DNA from: Hyphomonadaceae bacterium TMED5
GTDB lineage: Bacteria; Pseudomonadota; Alphaproteobacteria; Caulobacterales; Hyphomonadaceae
NCBI GenBank assembly: GCA_002173095.1
Contig: NHBK01000014.1
Span: 124,001-188,000 of the forward strand
Length of the DNA: 64,000 bases
Direction: 5' to 3'
The stretch's first letter is position 1; each line of letters starts with the position of its first letter. The notes under the pieces are model-generated. The model worked only from the letters and a program-made list of their open reading frames with translations. It had not been told where the DNA came from and searched no databases. The translations under genes and the position numbers were made by a program. Positions 34,262-43,420 of this stretch are shown piece by piece.

Positions 34262-34762
34262 ATGTCTGCCCCTGATCCAGAGACCCAAACTTATTTTGAT
34301 GCGCTTTTGCGTCCAAACCAGTCGCTCTCACGCCCGGCATTCTGGGTGATCATGTCTATCGTCGCAGGCGCAAACCTGATCTCGGCTTTTGCGTTTATTT
34401 CTTCCGGTGCATTCCCGATTATCGGCTTTCTGGGCCTTGATGTTCTGGTCGTATGGCTGGCGTTCAAAGCGTGCTTCAAAAGCCAGCGCCAGTGGACGCG
34501 TGTACAGATCACCAATGATGTTTTGCGGGTCGACCATATGAATCCGAAGGGCGAGGAAAGCAGTGTTGAGCTGCCAACCGCCTTTGCGCGCATTGAGCTG
34601 AAAACACCTTTGACGCCCAATAGCTGGGTTACGCTTGCCCATAGACGCGAAGCCTATGTCATTGGCCGGTTTCTGACGATGGATGAGAGACATTCGCTGG
34701 TCGAGGCGATGCGCGACGCCTTGCAACGGGCTCGTCGTCATACCTATTCTTCAGACATCTGA
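34262..34762 (+). CDS. DUF2244 membrane protein
   Basis: The 166-residue protein has two close membrane helices (about 30-80) with RPNQSLSRPAFWVIMSIVAG before them, followed by a soluble C-terminal domain. This layout matches DUF2244, a family of integral membrane proteins in Alphaproteobacteria often near nth or cytochrome oxidase genes; the function is unknown. ATG 34262 has GGAAAG upstream. It diverges from nth. Confidence 0.85.
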   Translation: MSAPDPETQTYFDALLRPNQSLSRPAFWVIMSIVAGANLISAFAFISSGAFPIIGFLGLDVLVVWLAFKACFKSQRQWTRVQITNDVLRVDHMNPKGEESSVELPTAFARIELKTPLTPNSWVTLAHRREAYVIGRFLTMDERHSLVEAMRDALQRARRHTYSSDI

Positions 34763-34817
34763 TACAGCCCGCAAGAAACGGGTGGAGAAGAGATCAGCAA
34801 GAAGGCATTTTTAGTCC

Positions 34818-35726
34818 ATGACTGATCAAACCAAACAATTCGCCTCTCTCGATGAACGCTGCGCTGCATATGATCGTATGGCTGATGCGCTTTTGTATCT
34901 GGGAGATAACTGGAAGTCCCGGCCCACACTGGCGCAGGCGTCCAATGAGTTTGGTCTTTCTCCCTTTCATTTTCAGCGGGAATTCTCTCTCTGGTCCGGC
35001 CTCTCACCAAAGCAATATGTCTCGGCGCATGCTCATGCGGCCGCCGGTGAATTGCTGCGGGAGGGCGCAAGTGTGCTGGAGACAAGTTTTGAAATCGAGG
35101 CGTCAGGCCCCTCGCGCCTGCACGATTTATTCATCGCCCACGAAGCGCTAACGCCCGGTGAGGCCGCTTCAGGCGGGCGAAATGTCACTCTGACGATTGG
35201 ACGTGGGCCGACACCTTTTGGAGATGGTGTCTTTCTTTTCTCCGACCGCGGGCTCACGGCGCTCGGTTTTATCGATGCAGTGCCGGAAACGCCGGGCCGA
35301 CCTGGCGAAAAAACTGGCCGGTCTGAAAAGGCTGCATTTGAGGATATTGCATCACGCTATCCGGCGGCAGACATCATCCGCGATGATGCTGCAGCGGCGC
35401 GGTTCGCCGAGAAGGTTTTTGAACCGGGCGCGAAAGTGCCGCTCGCGCTCTATGGTACGCCCTTCCGGCGGCAGGTCTGGCGCGCGTTATTAGAGATTCC
35501 GGTCGGTGCGACCTGCACCTATGGACAACTCGCCAGTGCAACCGGAAATCCTAAATCTGCCAGAGCGACCGGCACGGCTGTGGGCGCCAATCCAATTTCA
35601 TGGTTTGTCCCCTGTCATCGGGCCTTGGCTTCCGACGGTCGGCTACATAATTATCATTGGGGTGTGAAACGAAAACGCGCCATGCTAGCGATGGAAGCCG
35701 GTTTCAGAGATGCCATAGGGCAGTGA
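34818..35726 (+). CDS. Ada-like fusion: AraC-type HTH plus O6-methylguanine-DNA methyltransferase
   Basis: Residues about 10-110 form an AraC-type helix-turn-helix domain. The C-terminal half is a methylated-DNA-protein-cysteine methyltransferase with ASATGNPKSARATGTAVGANP and the active site VPCHRALASDGRLHNYHWG. The N-terminal zinc/phosphotriester domain that gives E. coli Ada its methyl-sensing switch is missing, so this is the two-domain Ada form. It repairs O6-alkylguanine; whether it regulates transcription is uncertain. Confidence 0.92.
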   Translation: MTDQTKQFASLDERCAAYDRMADALLYLGDNWKSRPTLAQASNEFGLSPFHFQREFSLWSGLSPKQYVSAHAHAAAGELLREGASVLETSFEIEASGPSRLHDLFIAHEALTPGEAASGGRNVTLTIGRGPTPFGDGVFLFSDRGLTALGFIDAVPETPGRPGEKTGRSEKAAFEDIASRYPAADIIRDDAAAARFAEKVFEPGAKVPLALYGTPFRRQVWRALLEIPVGATCTYGQLASATGNPKSARATGTAVGANPISWFVPCHRALASDGRLHNYHWGVKRKRAMLAMEAGFRDAIGQ

Positions 35727-35753
35727 GACCGGTGCCTGTTCAGGAGACCCGGT

Positions 35754-36230
35754 TTGCTATTTATTTTTGTGGGCATTGCCCTTTGCTTCGCCATCTGGGC
35801 GGGCCTGATCTATTGGAACTATCTGGGCATCAAAAAAGAGGCGCGTATTGTCTATGACGCAGCCCTTAGTCGCGCTGAATTTCCGGCTGATGAGCCTTTT
35901 GAACCGTTTGAAACGGCGCATTTGAAAACCAGTGTTTTGCGCGTGTCCATTTATCGATGGGCGGCGTGTGCGACAGCGGCGATTGTCTTACCGCTTGCCG
36001 TGGGCTTTTTTAGCTTTGTCTGGGTGCGTCTTTATTATCTGACAGGTGCAACAGATGTGTTTTCTGAAGGTACACTGATCCATTCATTTTATCTGGCCGT
36101 GATGACTATGGGCTCTCTGGTTCTGGTCGCTGGCCTTTATGCGCGGGCCTATCATAAGGGCCGCACCCACGATTTTGAGGTGGAATGGGCTAAAGCCAAA
36201 ACGCCCGATCCTGCAACACTGAACGCCTGA
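35754..36230 (+). CDS. Hypothetical inner-membrane protein
   Basis: The 158-residue protein has an N-terminal helix (1-22), a soluble stretch with FPADEPFEPFETAHLKT, and two more helices (about 68-92 and 105-128). I do not recognise the family. It starts with TTG 35754 preceded by AGGAGA, which supports the start. It lies 27 bp after the Ada-like gene and 13 bp before gloA, so it may be part of one transcript. Confidence 0.7.
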   Translation: MLFIFVGIALCFAIWAGLIYWNYLGIKKEARIVYDAALSRAEFPADEPFEPFETAHLKTSVLRVSIYRWAACATAAIVLPLAVGFFSFVWVRLYYLTGATDVFSEGTLIHSFYLAVMTMGSLVLVAGLYARAYHKGRTHDFEVEWAKAKTPDPATLNA

Positions 36231-36243
36231 GGAGCTCTCTTAA

Positions 36244-36714
36244 ATGGGCATTGAATATCTGCACACTATGGTGCGCGTTACCAATCTCGACGACACGCTG
36301 AAATTCTTTTGTGACGGGCTGGGCCTGAAAGAGGTTCGCCGCGTGGACAATGAAGCGGGTCGTTTCACACTGGTTTTTCTGGCCACAGAAGAAGACCTGG
36401 CGCGTGCGAAGTTTGACGAATCCGGTACGCCGCTCAAAGAAGGCATTCCAATGGTTGAACTGACCCATAACTGGGATCCGGAGGAATATTCCGGCGGTCG
36501 CAATTTCGGTCACCTCGCCTATCAGGTGGGAGATATCTATGCGGTCGTAGAACGTCTGGCGGATATGGGCGTGACCATTAATCGTCCGCCTCGTGATGGC
36601 TATATGGCGTTCGTGCGTTCACCGGATAACATCTCGGTTGAGCTGCTTCAGAAGGGTAAGCCTCAGGAGCCGAAAGAGCCCTGGGCCAGCGCTGAAAATA
36701 TTGGCAGCTGGTAA
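36244..36714 (+). CDS. gloA: Lactoylglutathione lyase (glyoxalase I)
   Basis: Isomerises the methylglyoxal-glutathione hemithioacetal to S-lactoylglutathione. The 156-residue VOC-fold protein shows the four metal ligands: His7 (YLHTMVRV), Glu in PMVELTHN, His in FGHLAYQV and Glu in NISVELLQ. Its stop overlaps the start of the YciI gene (TAATG). Confidence 0.94.
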   Translation: MGIEYLHTMVRVTNLDDTLKFFCDGLGLKEVRRVDNEAGRFTLVFLATEEDLARAKFDESGTPLKEGIPMVELTHNWDPEEYSGGRNFGHLAYQVGDIYAVVERLADMGVTINRPPRDGYMAFVRSPDNISVELLQKGKPQEPKEPWASAENIGSW

Positions 36715-37004
36715 TGGCCCTGTTTCACATCATCGCGCTGGATAAACCGGACAGTCTCGATCTGCGTATGGCCACACGGCCAGCGCATCTCGACTGGATT
36801 AAAGACAGCGGACCTATGGTTCGTATGGCAGGTCCATTTCTGGGCGATGATGGTGAGACGCCGCAGGGTTCCTGCTTTATTATTGAAGCAGACTCAAAAG
36901 ACGCAGCCATCGCCTGGCAGGCAAGCGACCCGTATGCGCTTGCCGGACTGTTTGAAACGGTCAGCGTGCGCCATTTCAAAATCGTTGTCGGTGACCTGGC
37001 TTAA
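36714..37004 (+). CDS. YciI-family protein
   Basis: A 96-residue ferredoxin-like dimer-forming protein with RPAHLDWIKDSG, whose histidine and aspartate are the family's putative active-site residues, and GPFLGDDGETPQGS. Biochemical roles are mostly unknown. It is translationally coupled to gloA through TAATG and overlaps the convergent sulfotransferase gene by 4 bp. Confidence 0.9.
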   Translation: MALFHIIALDKPDSLDLRMATRPAHLDWIKDSGPMVRMAGPFLGDDGETPQGSCFIIEADSKDAAIAWQASDPYALAGLFETVSVRHFKIVVGDLA

Positions 37005-37813
37005 GCGGGAACAGCCAGCAGGTCGTATCCAAGATCGTGACGGAAATAGTCGCCCACAATTGACTGATAAATTTCCAGAGCTTCGCCGGTGAACAGATCT
37101 TCCAGGTCGTGCTTGCGCTGTTGAAGTACGTTCTTCTCTGCATTCGGGTCGACCTTCAGAGCCATAGCTTCCTTCGTGCCGGCCAGAAGAGCCTTTTCAA
37201 TGCTTTCAGGCGTCAGATTGATGTTCCAATGGTCTGAAATCGCTTTCAGTCGGCCACGGGCATCGGCCTGAACCTCATCATAGTGAACGCGCAGAATTTT
37301 CTCAGGGAATTTCTGCATGAGATCGCCCCAGCGATTCCAGAAACGCGCCAGCCAGAACAAATCACAGCGATACATATCACCGGCCGGGTCGCCGCGAAGA
37401 TAGGTCAGCCAGTCTGTCTGGAGCTGATAACTCCATTTTGTGAAGTGGGATGCGAGGATTTGCATTGGGTGGCGGACCTGCAGCACATAAGGCGGCAGAT
37501 TGAAGAGAGAATGCGACCAGCCCTGATCCATCAGCGCATGCGGAATGGTGTGCGCAAAGGCGAGCGCCGGCAGTTCTTTGAATGGCGAAACATTCTTCGG
37601 ATTGCCGATATAGTTCTGCGTAGATGCTTCAGAGAAATACTCAGGTGGCTCAACACAATAGGTGTCAGCGAGCGCCACGCTGAGCATATATTTGATCCAG
37701 TGCGTGCCAGAATTCTTGGACGTGACGAGGCAGCCCTGAAGCCGGCCATGTCGGAAAACCGAGCCATTCAGCCAGTTATCTTTCCAGACGCGTGAAGAAT
37801 ATGGGTCAGACAT
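37001..37813 (-). CDS. Sulfotransferase-domain protein
   Basis: The 270-residue P-loop protein resembles PAPS-dependent sulfotransferases. The 5'-phosphosulfate loop is SKNSGTHWIKYM (residues 32-43), close to the eukaryotic-type KSGTTW. The 3'-phosphate-binding region is VLQVRHPMQILASHF. The acceptor (lipid, sugar or small molecule) is unknown. A single-gene unit; the 123-bp gap on its start side (37814-37936) shows no feature I can name. Confidence 0.82.
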   Translation of the reverse strand: MSDPYSSRVWKDNWLNGSVFRHGRLQGCLVTSKNSGTHWIKYMLSVALADTYCVEPPEYFSEASTQNYIGNPKNVSPFKELPALAFAHTIPHALMDQGWSHSLFNLPPYVLQVRHPMQILASHFTKWSYQLQTDWLTYLRGDPAGDMYRCDLFWLARFWNRWGDLMQKFPEKILRVHYDEVQADARGRLKAISDHWNINLTPESIEKALLAGTKEAMALKVDPNAEKNVLQQRKHDLEDLFTGEALEIYQSIVGDYFRHDLGYDLLAVPA

Positions 37814-37936
37814 GGATTTTCTTACTCTGAAGTCGGATTTCTATCCGGGCTTAGAGCAAGTCCATCCGTTTTAAAAGTGAGCCTTTGTTTGGATTAGCTC
37901 TGGATTGCTGAAGGATGTGATCAATCGGCTTGCTAA

Positions 37937-38428
37937 CTAGGCCATAACGCCGGTTTGTGTCCGGAAAATTTGTAGTGCACGCATCTGCAATGGCGTTGGC
38001 AGGCCTTCAACTTCGGACAGCCTTACAAGAACCTCGTCCAGTTCAATGACTTGTTTTCGCGAAACATTTGAGGAAATCACGTCGATCATATCGAGATAGA
38101 ATGCGTCTTTGTCCGGGGTGGCGGCTCTGATCGCGATGATTTCGCTTAACGCCTGAACGGCGGCTTGCGGTTCCATTCCCAAAACTTCATTCGCAATCAA
38201 AAGAATGGTTTCGCCCTGATCGACACTTGGCGTGTCAGGCGTGCCGCAAACTTCCAGCATGGGAATGAAGGCGGCAAGACGTGGATCAGTAATCTGGCCA
38301 GATGATGGCGTGCGCGGTTTTGGTTTTGGCTGGTCGCGCCTGCGTCGACGTCCTCCACCGGGTGAGATCTGGCTCACCCAGGCGATCGCAATGAAAATTG
38401 CGGCGATTATAACAAGCCAGACGCCCAT
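37937..38428 (-). CDS. Hypothetical membrane-anchored protein
   Basis: The 163-residue protein has one N-terminal membrane helix (about 1-20), a run of five arginines and a proline/lysine-rich linker (25-45). A soluble helical domain of about 110 residues follows. I do not recognise the family. It lies 33 bp downstream of pyrF on the same strand. Confidence 0.65.
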   Translation of the reverse strand: MGVWLVIIAAIFIAIAWVSQISPGGGRRRRRDQPKPKPRTPSSGQITDPRLAAFIPMLEVCGTPDTPSVDQGETILLIANEVLGMEPQAAVQALSEIIAIRAATPDKDAFYLDMIDVISSNVSRKQVIELDEVLVRLSEVEGLPTPLQMRALQIFRTQTGVMA

Positions 38429-38461
38429 CTTGGTAGTTTAGCACATAAACGCCTGCGTCAC

Positions 38462-39349
38462 CTATCCGGATACGGCTTTGTGAAGATCGTCCTGCGCGTA
38501 TTTGATGGCTTCGGAAATGCCAGCCTGCCAGGCTTCGACCGTTCCCGCAGTCTGTGCAGCTTCAGGGAAAGTCACCGAACGTGAGGCGTTTACCACGCCG
38601 CCTTCCAGCATGCCGTTTACGGGTACAAAGCCAGCCACAGCCTCGGCTGCACCGGCACCTTGTGCGCCATAACCCGGTACGAGAAGCAGATTATCTGGTG
38701 CTGCTTCGCGGATCTGGCGGGCTTCTTCAGGTGCGGTCGCGCCGGCGACCAGCATCATACCGGACCAGGGTGTTGCTTCACCTTTCAGTGCCGCACCTTT
38801 CTCATGAAAGGCTTTTGCCATGCGCATGAAGATCTGTTCGCCATCGACATATTTTTCCTGAATGTCAGCGGCCCCCGGATTTGAGGTACGGGTGAGAACC
38901 GCAATGCCGCGGCCATTTTTGGCAGCGGTTTCGACAAATGGGTCCAGTGTCTCGAGGCCCATATACGGGTTCACGGTGAGAGCGTCGCTCGCGCAGGCCG
39001 CATTTTCTCCCAGATAAGCGGTCGCATAGCCTTTCGCCGTTGAGCCAATATCGCCGCGCTTTGCATCCAGAATGACCAGAAGCCCTGCATTGCGCGCCGT
39101 TTTGCAAACATGTTCCAGCGCGGCCATGCCGGGGCTGCCCCAGATTTCAAAGAAGGCGGCCTGTGGTTTGATACAGGCGACTTTGCCCGCTGCTGCCTCG
39201 ATGATCCCGTCTGCCCAGACGGCAATGCTGCCGGCGCTTGGATTGCCAAACAGTTTTGGAAACATGTGTGGATGAGGATCAATCCCGACGCAGAGCGGAC
39301 CAAATTCTCTGACTTTTTCCATGAGTCGATCCGCAAAAGGACGGGCCAT
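38462..39349 (-). CDS. pyrF: Orotidine 5'-phosphate decarboxylase, type 2 (PyrF)
   Basis: Decarboxylates OMP to UMP in pyrimidine synthesis. The 295-residue protein is of the longer type-2 subfamily. FGPLCVGIDPHPHMFP is the N-terminal substrate motif, VILDAKRGDIGSTAKGYA carries the catalytic lysine and aspartates, and LLVPGYGAQGAG forms the phosphate loop. The stop of the upstream protease gene is 1 bp from its start. Confidence 0.94.
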   Translation of the reverse strand: MARPFADRLMEKVREFGPLCVGIDPHPHMFPKLFGNPSAGSIAVWADGIIEAAAGKVACIKPQAAFFEIWGSPGMAALEHVCKTARNAGLLVILDAKRGDIGSTAKGYATAYLGENAACASDALTVNPYMGLETLDPFVETAAKNGRGIAVLTRTSNPGAADIQEKYVDGEQIFMRMAKAFHEKGAALKGEATPWSGMMLVAGATAPEEARQIREAAPDNLLLVPGYGAQGAGAAEAVAGFVPVNGMLEGGVVNASRSVTFPEAAQTAGTVEAWQAGISEAIKYAQDDLHKAVSG

Positions 39350-39350
39350 T

Positions 39351-40178
39351 CTAATTCCTCGCTCTACACAGCACTTTCACGACGGTCAGGTCGCGACGCA
39401 GACGGTCGCCTTCACCGCCATAATTATCCGGATGCAGTCGCCGGGTCTGATCGCCATCCAGCTGATAGTCGGCTTCTGCGTTGAGGAAGTTCTGCATCGA
39501 AACGGGTGCGGTTGTATAGATGCGACCGCGTCTTGGGCTTTCAGCAATCGTGACACCCACCACCGAGCCTTCCTCATTGAACAGAGGTCCGCCGCTCATT
39601 CCGCCGAGCGAGCCGACAAGATCACCTGTTCGGCCAGATTCTGCCCATGCGAGCACCGGCTCTGATGTTTGGTAGCGACCATAAGAACGCAAAGTAGATC
39701 GTGCCAGCAGGCGTGAGGTGACTTCGCCCGCACGCCCCTGTGGGTAGCCGATATGATAGCCGAACTGGCCAATGCGTAACTCGCCTTCAAGGTCCAGAAC
39801 CGTCGGTTCCGGTCCGCCGCGTGTGTAAAGAAGCGCAAGGTCGGAGTCTTCGTCAATTTCATAGCGCTGAACCTGGACGATACGACTTGGGCCAACCTGA
39901 ACTGCGAGGTCTGAACAACTATCGACGACGTGCCGCGCGGTCAGCCACATGCCTTCGCGTCCAATCGAAAAAGCGGTGCCGAGACCGGGCTCATGGCTTT
40001 CTTCCACTTCCACCAGTACTTCTTCGTCAAAGATGGAAGGCGCTGGAAGGGTCACATCCGGAAAATTGATTTCATCGGGTATAGGTGGCGGAGCATCGGC
40101 AGAGTCTGAATGCGTCATCAACGCATACACCACGCCTGCCAGCGCGACCGTATATATGAACCAGTCAGGAATTTTCAC
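39351..40178 (-). CDS. Trypsin-like serine protease, membrane anchored
   Basis: The 275-residue protein has an N-terminal signal anchor (about 5-21), a proline-rich spacer and a chymotrypsin-fold domain. The catalytic triad is visible: His in MWLTARHVVDSC, Asp in DEDSDLALLY and Ser in GSLGGMSGGPLFN. No PDZ domain is present, so it is not a standard DegP/HtrA protein. It probably acts in the periplasm. It lies upstream of pyrF and 9 bp downstream of the DUF350 gene. Confidence 0.85.
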   Translation of the reverse strand: MKIPDWFIYTVALAGVVYALMTHSDSADAPPPIPDEINFPDVTLPAPSIFDEEVLVEVEESHEPGLGTAFSIGREGMWLTARHVVDSCSDLAVQVGPSRIVQVQRYEIDEDSDLALLYTRGGPEPTVLDLEGELRIGQFGYHIGYPQGRAGEVTSRLLARSTLRSYGRYQTSEPVLAWAESGRTGDLVGSLGGMSGGPLFNEEGSVVGVTIAESPRRGRIYTTAPVSMQNFLNAEADYQLDGDQTRRLHPDNYGGEGDRLRRDLTVVKVLCRARN

Positions 40179-40187
40179 CGGACGATC

Positions 40188-40622
40188 CTACCCCAAAGGT
40201 GCGGGCGCTGGGACCCAGAGTGCCGCGCCAACGATCAATGCCGATGCAATTTTTACGGCGATCAGAAGAATGGCGGCGCCCGCTTCATCATTCTGGATAC
40301 GCAGGGGCAAATCCCGCAGTAGAAGGTCGACCAGTCGGAAAGCCAGCAGCTGAATGAGCAGCGCGACCAATCCCCAGATAATCAGATCAAAAACAGACAG
40401 ACTTGTCGCTAAAGCGGAAGAAATCGGAATAGCCAGACCAATAATCACGCCTGCCAGCGCAAGACCTGCCGAAGCGTTTCCATTACGCAATAGTTCGAGT
40501 TCTTTCATCGGCGTCAAAAGAACATAGACAACACAACTCAGGATCAGCATAACCCCTGCTGTGAGAGAACTAATGAGGAAATTGTCAAAGCCGTGGGCGA
40601 AGGACTGGATTGCCGCGTCCAT
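40188..40622 (-). CDS. DUF350 membrane protein
   Basis: The 144-residue protein has four predicted membrane helices and the family features PMKELELLRNGNASAGLALAG and an acidic residue near the last helix. DUF350 is a small inner-membrane family of unclear function, often near stress or membrane-remodelling genes. I chose ATG 40622 because AGAGGA precedes it by 6 bp; a frame open 16 codons upstream is unlikely. It diverges from the 3-hydroxybutyrate dehydrogenase gene. Confidence 0.8.
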   Translation of the reverse strand: MDAAIQSFAHGFDNFLISSLTAGVMLILSCVVYVLLTPMKELELLRNGNASAGLALAGVIIGLAIPISSALATSLSVFDLIIWGLVALLIQLLAFRLVDLLLRDLPLRIQNDEAGAAILLIAVKIASALIVGAALWVPAPAPLG

Positions 40623-40708
40623 TGTAATCCTCTTAAAGATAGAATTCGTGAACCATCGCTGGAATGTCACGTTGAAAGACTTCCGGCCACTTTCGAGGAG
40701 ATTTCGCT

Positions 40709-41491
40709 ATGCTTCAAGCAAAAACCGCTCTGATTACAGGCTCCACTAGCGGAATCGGACAGGCAATCGCGACCCGTTTGGCCAAGGCGGGTGCCAATGT
40801 GGTGATCAATGGGTTCGGAGACGCGAATGAGATTGAAGAATATCGCGCATCACTAGAATCCGAGTTTGGCATTAAGGCCATGTATTCCGGTGCCGACATG
40901 ACAAAAGTCGACGCCATTGAGGCGATGATGGCTGAGGTGAAATCCACGCTCGGCCCCGTTGATATCCTCGTCAATAATGCTGGCGTACAGCATGTATCAC
41001 CGGTTGAAGACTTCCCGGTCGAAAAATGGGATCTCATCATTGCGCTGAACCTGTCTTCTGCCTTTCACACCACCCGTCTGGCTTTGCCGGACATGAAGGA
41101 AAAAGGCTGGGGCCGCATCATCAACACGGCATCCGCGCACGCACTGGTCGCGTCGCCGTATAAATCCGCTTATGTCGCCGCCAAGCACGGTATCGCAGGG
41201 TTCACGAAGACTGTGGCGCTTGAGGGGGCGACATTTGGCGTGCGCTGTAATGCAATTTGCCCGGGTTATGTGTTCACGCCGCTTGTGGAAGGTCAGATCG
41301 CTGACACCGCCAAAGCGCGCGGCATGAGCGAGCAGGATGTCAAAGAGAAGGTTCTTCTGGCTGCGCAGCCAACAAAGGAATTTGTGACCCCTGAACAGGT
41401 TGGCGAATTCGCACATTTCCTTTGCACGCCAGCTGCCGATCAGGTGAATGGCGCGCTTATGCAAATGGATGGCGGCTGGGTCGCACAATAA
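40709..41491 (+). CDS. bdhA: 3-hydroxybutyrate dehydrogenase (SDR family)
   Basis: NAD-dependent oxidation of D-3-hydroxybutyrate to acetoacetate in polyhydroxybutyrate or ketone-body use. The 260-residue short-chain dehydrogenase has the cofactor motif TGSTSGIGQAIA, NNAG, and the catalytic Ser and Tyr-x3-Lys in TASAHALVASPYKSAYVAAKHG. The region YKSAYVAAKHGIAG and the C-terminal QMDGGWVAQ strongly resemble characterised 3-hydroxybutyrate dehydrogenases. A GAGGAG site precedes the start. Confidence 0.9.
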   Translation: MLQAKTALITGSTSGIGQAIATRLAKAGANVVINGFGDANEIEEYRASLESEFGIKAMYSGADMTKVDAIEAMMAEVKSTLGPVDILVNNAGVQHVSPVEDFPVEKWDLIIALNLSSAFHTTRLALPDMKEKGWGRIINTASAHALVASPYKSAYVAAKHGIAGFTKTVALEGATFGVRCNAICPGYVFTPLVEGQIADTAKARGMSEQDVKEKVLLAAQPTKEFVTPEQVGEFAHFLCTPAADQVNGALMQMDGGWVAQ

Positions 41492-41515
41492 GCCCGGGAA
41501 CGGGCTGGCTGGCGT

Positions 41516-42202
41516 TTATGTTCGAATGAATTCCAGCCAGACCGGCTCACAATCTCCCAGCTTTTTCAGCTGATATCGCGTCGGCTCATGGTCCTCGGGC
41601 TGGTCGCGCCAGTCGGCAGCGTTTTCTGCCGTCCATTCAAATGCCCCGTGCTGCAGAAACCGCCAAAGGGCTTCATTTGCATAGCTTTTTACATCCGTAG
41701 CGAAACGTAATGCTGCGCCGGGCTTCATGGCCCGGGCAAGTTCATCCAGGAATGCTGGCTGAATCAGTCGACGTTTTTGCTGGCGCCGCTTTGGCCATGG
41801 GTCTGGAAAGAGAATGAAAACGCGCTCAAAAGCGGCTTCGCCAAAGTTGGGAAGCACCTGACGAATATCGTCAGCATGTAAGCGGACATTTTTCAGATTA
41901 TTGTCAGAAATGCCCGTCAGCGCCTTGGCAACCCCATCAATAAAGGGTTCAGCGCCAATCAGGCCAATGTCCGGATTCAGCCGTGCTCTACGGATCAGGT
42001 GTTCTGAACCACCAAAACCAATCTCCAGCCAAAGCGGGCGCTCATCGCCAAAAAGCGATGTCGCTGAAAGCGGTTCATCTGTGGGAAGCGCGAGGTCCGG
42101 CAGAAGCGTGTCATAAAGATGCTTCTGCTTTTTAGACAACGGGCGCCCATCACGGCGCCCGAAAGATTTGATTTCCCTTAAAGGGCGGTCGGTCTGAGAC
42201 AT
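41516..42202 (-). CDS. trmB: tRNA (guanine46-N7)-methyltransferase TrmB
   Basis: SAM-dependent methylation of G46 in the tRNA variable loop. Motifs are LEIGFGGSEHLI (SAM binding), VFILFPDPWPKRRQQKRRLIQPAFLDELAR (catalytic) and EPTRYQLKKLG near the C-terminus. 228 residues is typical. It follows metK by 14 bp, the conserved alphaproteobacterial pairing that keeps methyl-donor synthesis beside a tRNA methylase. Confidence 0.96.
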   Translation of the reverse strand: MSQTDRPLREIKSFGRRDGRPLSKKQKHLYDTLLPDLALPTDEPLSATSLFGDERPLWLEIGFGGSEHLIRRARLNPDIGLIGAEPFIDGVAKALTGISDNNLKNVRLHADDIRQVLPNFGEAAFERVFILFPDPWPKRRQQKRRLIQPAFLDELARAMKPGAALRFATDVKSYANEALWRFLQHGAFEWTAENAADWRDQPEDHEPTRYQLKKLGDCEPVWLEFIRT

Positions 42203-42216
42203 GTCAGAAAACGGCC

Positions 42217-43389
42217 TTAGAGAAGCGTTTTCAGCTGGTCTGCCAGATCGACTTTTTCCCAGGAGAAGCCGCCATCGGCGTCTGGCGTACGACCGAAATG
42301 GCCATAAGCAGCCGTGCGGGCGTAAATTGGCTTGTTCAGCTGGAGGTGCGTACGAATTCCTTTTGGAGAGAGATCCATCAGGTCACGCAGCGCATTTTCG
42401 ATTTTGGCCGGATCAACCTTCTCCGTGCCTTCGCAGTTCACATAGAGAGAAAGCGGCTTTGCGACGCCGATCGCATAAGACACCTGAATGGTGCAGCGAT
42501 CTGCCAGCCCGGCAGCGACAACGTTCTTCGCCAGATAACGGCATGCATAAGCCGCAGACCGGTCAACTTTCGTTGGGTCTTTACCGGAAAATGCGCCGCC
42601 GCCATGAGGCGCCGCGCCGCCATAAGTGTCGACAATGATTTTACGACCCGTAAGGCCTGCATCACCGTCCGGGCCGCCAATTACGAAATTGCCTGTTGGG
42701 TTCACATAGAACTCGTCTTCTGGTGGGAACCAGCCTTCCGGCAGAACCTCAGTTACGATCGGGCGAACCAGCTCGCGAATATCATCAGGCGTAAAGCCGA
42801 ATTTGTGTTGGGTAGAGACAACAACGCTTTCAACACCAACCGGACGGCCGTTTTCATAGCGCAGTGTGACCTGAGACTTGGCGTCAGGCTCAAACTCTGG
42901 CTGTTCGCCGGATTTGCGCAGCTCAGCCATACGTTTCAGAATCTGGTGCGAATAGGTGATTGGCGCAGGCATAAGTTCTGGAGTTTCATTGGTCGCATAA
43001 CCGAACATAATGCCCTGGTCGCCAGCGCCTTCTTCTTTATTTTCAGCCGCGTCGACGCCCATAGCGATATCGCCGGACTGGCCGTGAAGACGGTTGATCA
43101 ACTCTGCGGTGCGCCAGTGAAAGCCCTTCTGGTGGTAGCCAATGTCTTTCACGGCTGCGCGCGCTGTTTTTTCCATCTCTTCGAGCGATGGCATCAGGTC
43201 TTCGGGCATGCGAACTTCGCCCGCCAGCACGATGAGGTTGGTTGTGGTCAGCGTTTCGCACGCGACCCGTGCTTCAGGAAATCGACCAATGAAGAGATCC
43301 ACAATTGAGTCCGAGATACGGTCACAGACCTTATCCGGATGTCCTTCAGAAACACTCTCGCTGGTGAAATTGTAGGATGTGCGGCTCAA
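42217..43389 (-). CDS. metK: S-adenosylmethionine synthetase MetK
   Basis: Makes SAM from methionine and ATP. The 390 residues show [37 protein letters not shown] and [27 protein letters not shown], all family signatures. The CDR in place of the more usual ADQ after GHPDK(V) is found in other Alphaproteobacteria. The start is TTG 43389, the only start that keeps the N-terminus ([12 protein letters not shown]); AAGGGAG lies upstream. A terminator hairpin of the preceding gene lies 32-66 bp upstream. I see no clear SAM riboswitch in the 99-bp leader. Confidence 0.96.
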   Translation of the reverse strand: MSRTSYNFTSESVSEGHPDKVCDRISDSIVDLFIGRFPEARVACETLTTTNLIVLAGEVRMPEDLMPSLEEMEKTARAAVKDIGYHQKGFHWRTAELINRLHGQSGDIAMGVDAAENKEEGAGDQGIMFGYATNETPELMPAPITYSHQILKRMAELRKSGEQPEFEPDAKSQVTLRYENGRPVGVESVVVSTQHKFGFTPDDIRELVRPIVTEVLPEGWFPPEDEFYVNPTGNFVIGGPDGDAGLTGRKIIVDTYGGAAPHGGGAFSGKDPTKVDRSAAYACRYLAKNVVAAGLADRCTIQVSYAIGVAKPLSLYVNCEGTEKVDPAKIENALRDLMDLSPKGIRTHLQLNKPIYARTAAYGHFGRTPDADGGFSWEKVDLADQLKTLL

Positions 43390-43420
43390 TCCAAGCGCTC
43401 CCTTAAGATGGTAAAATGAA

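Noticed and set aside
41491-41506. AGCCCG/CGGGCT hairpin between bdhA and trmB
   Set aside because: The stem is only 6 bp and there is no T-run on either strand; not enough to call a terminator.
42298-43308. Open frame of 336 codons on the + strand
   Set aside because: Antisense to metK; composition is rich in Cys, Phe and Arg, typical of shadow frames.
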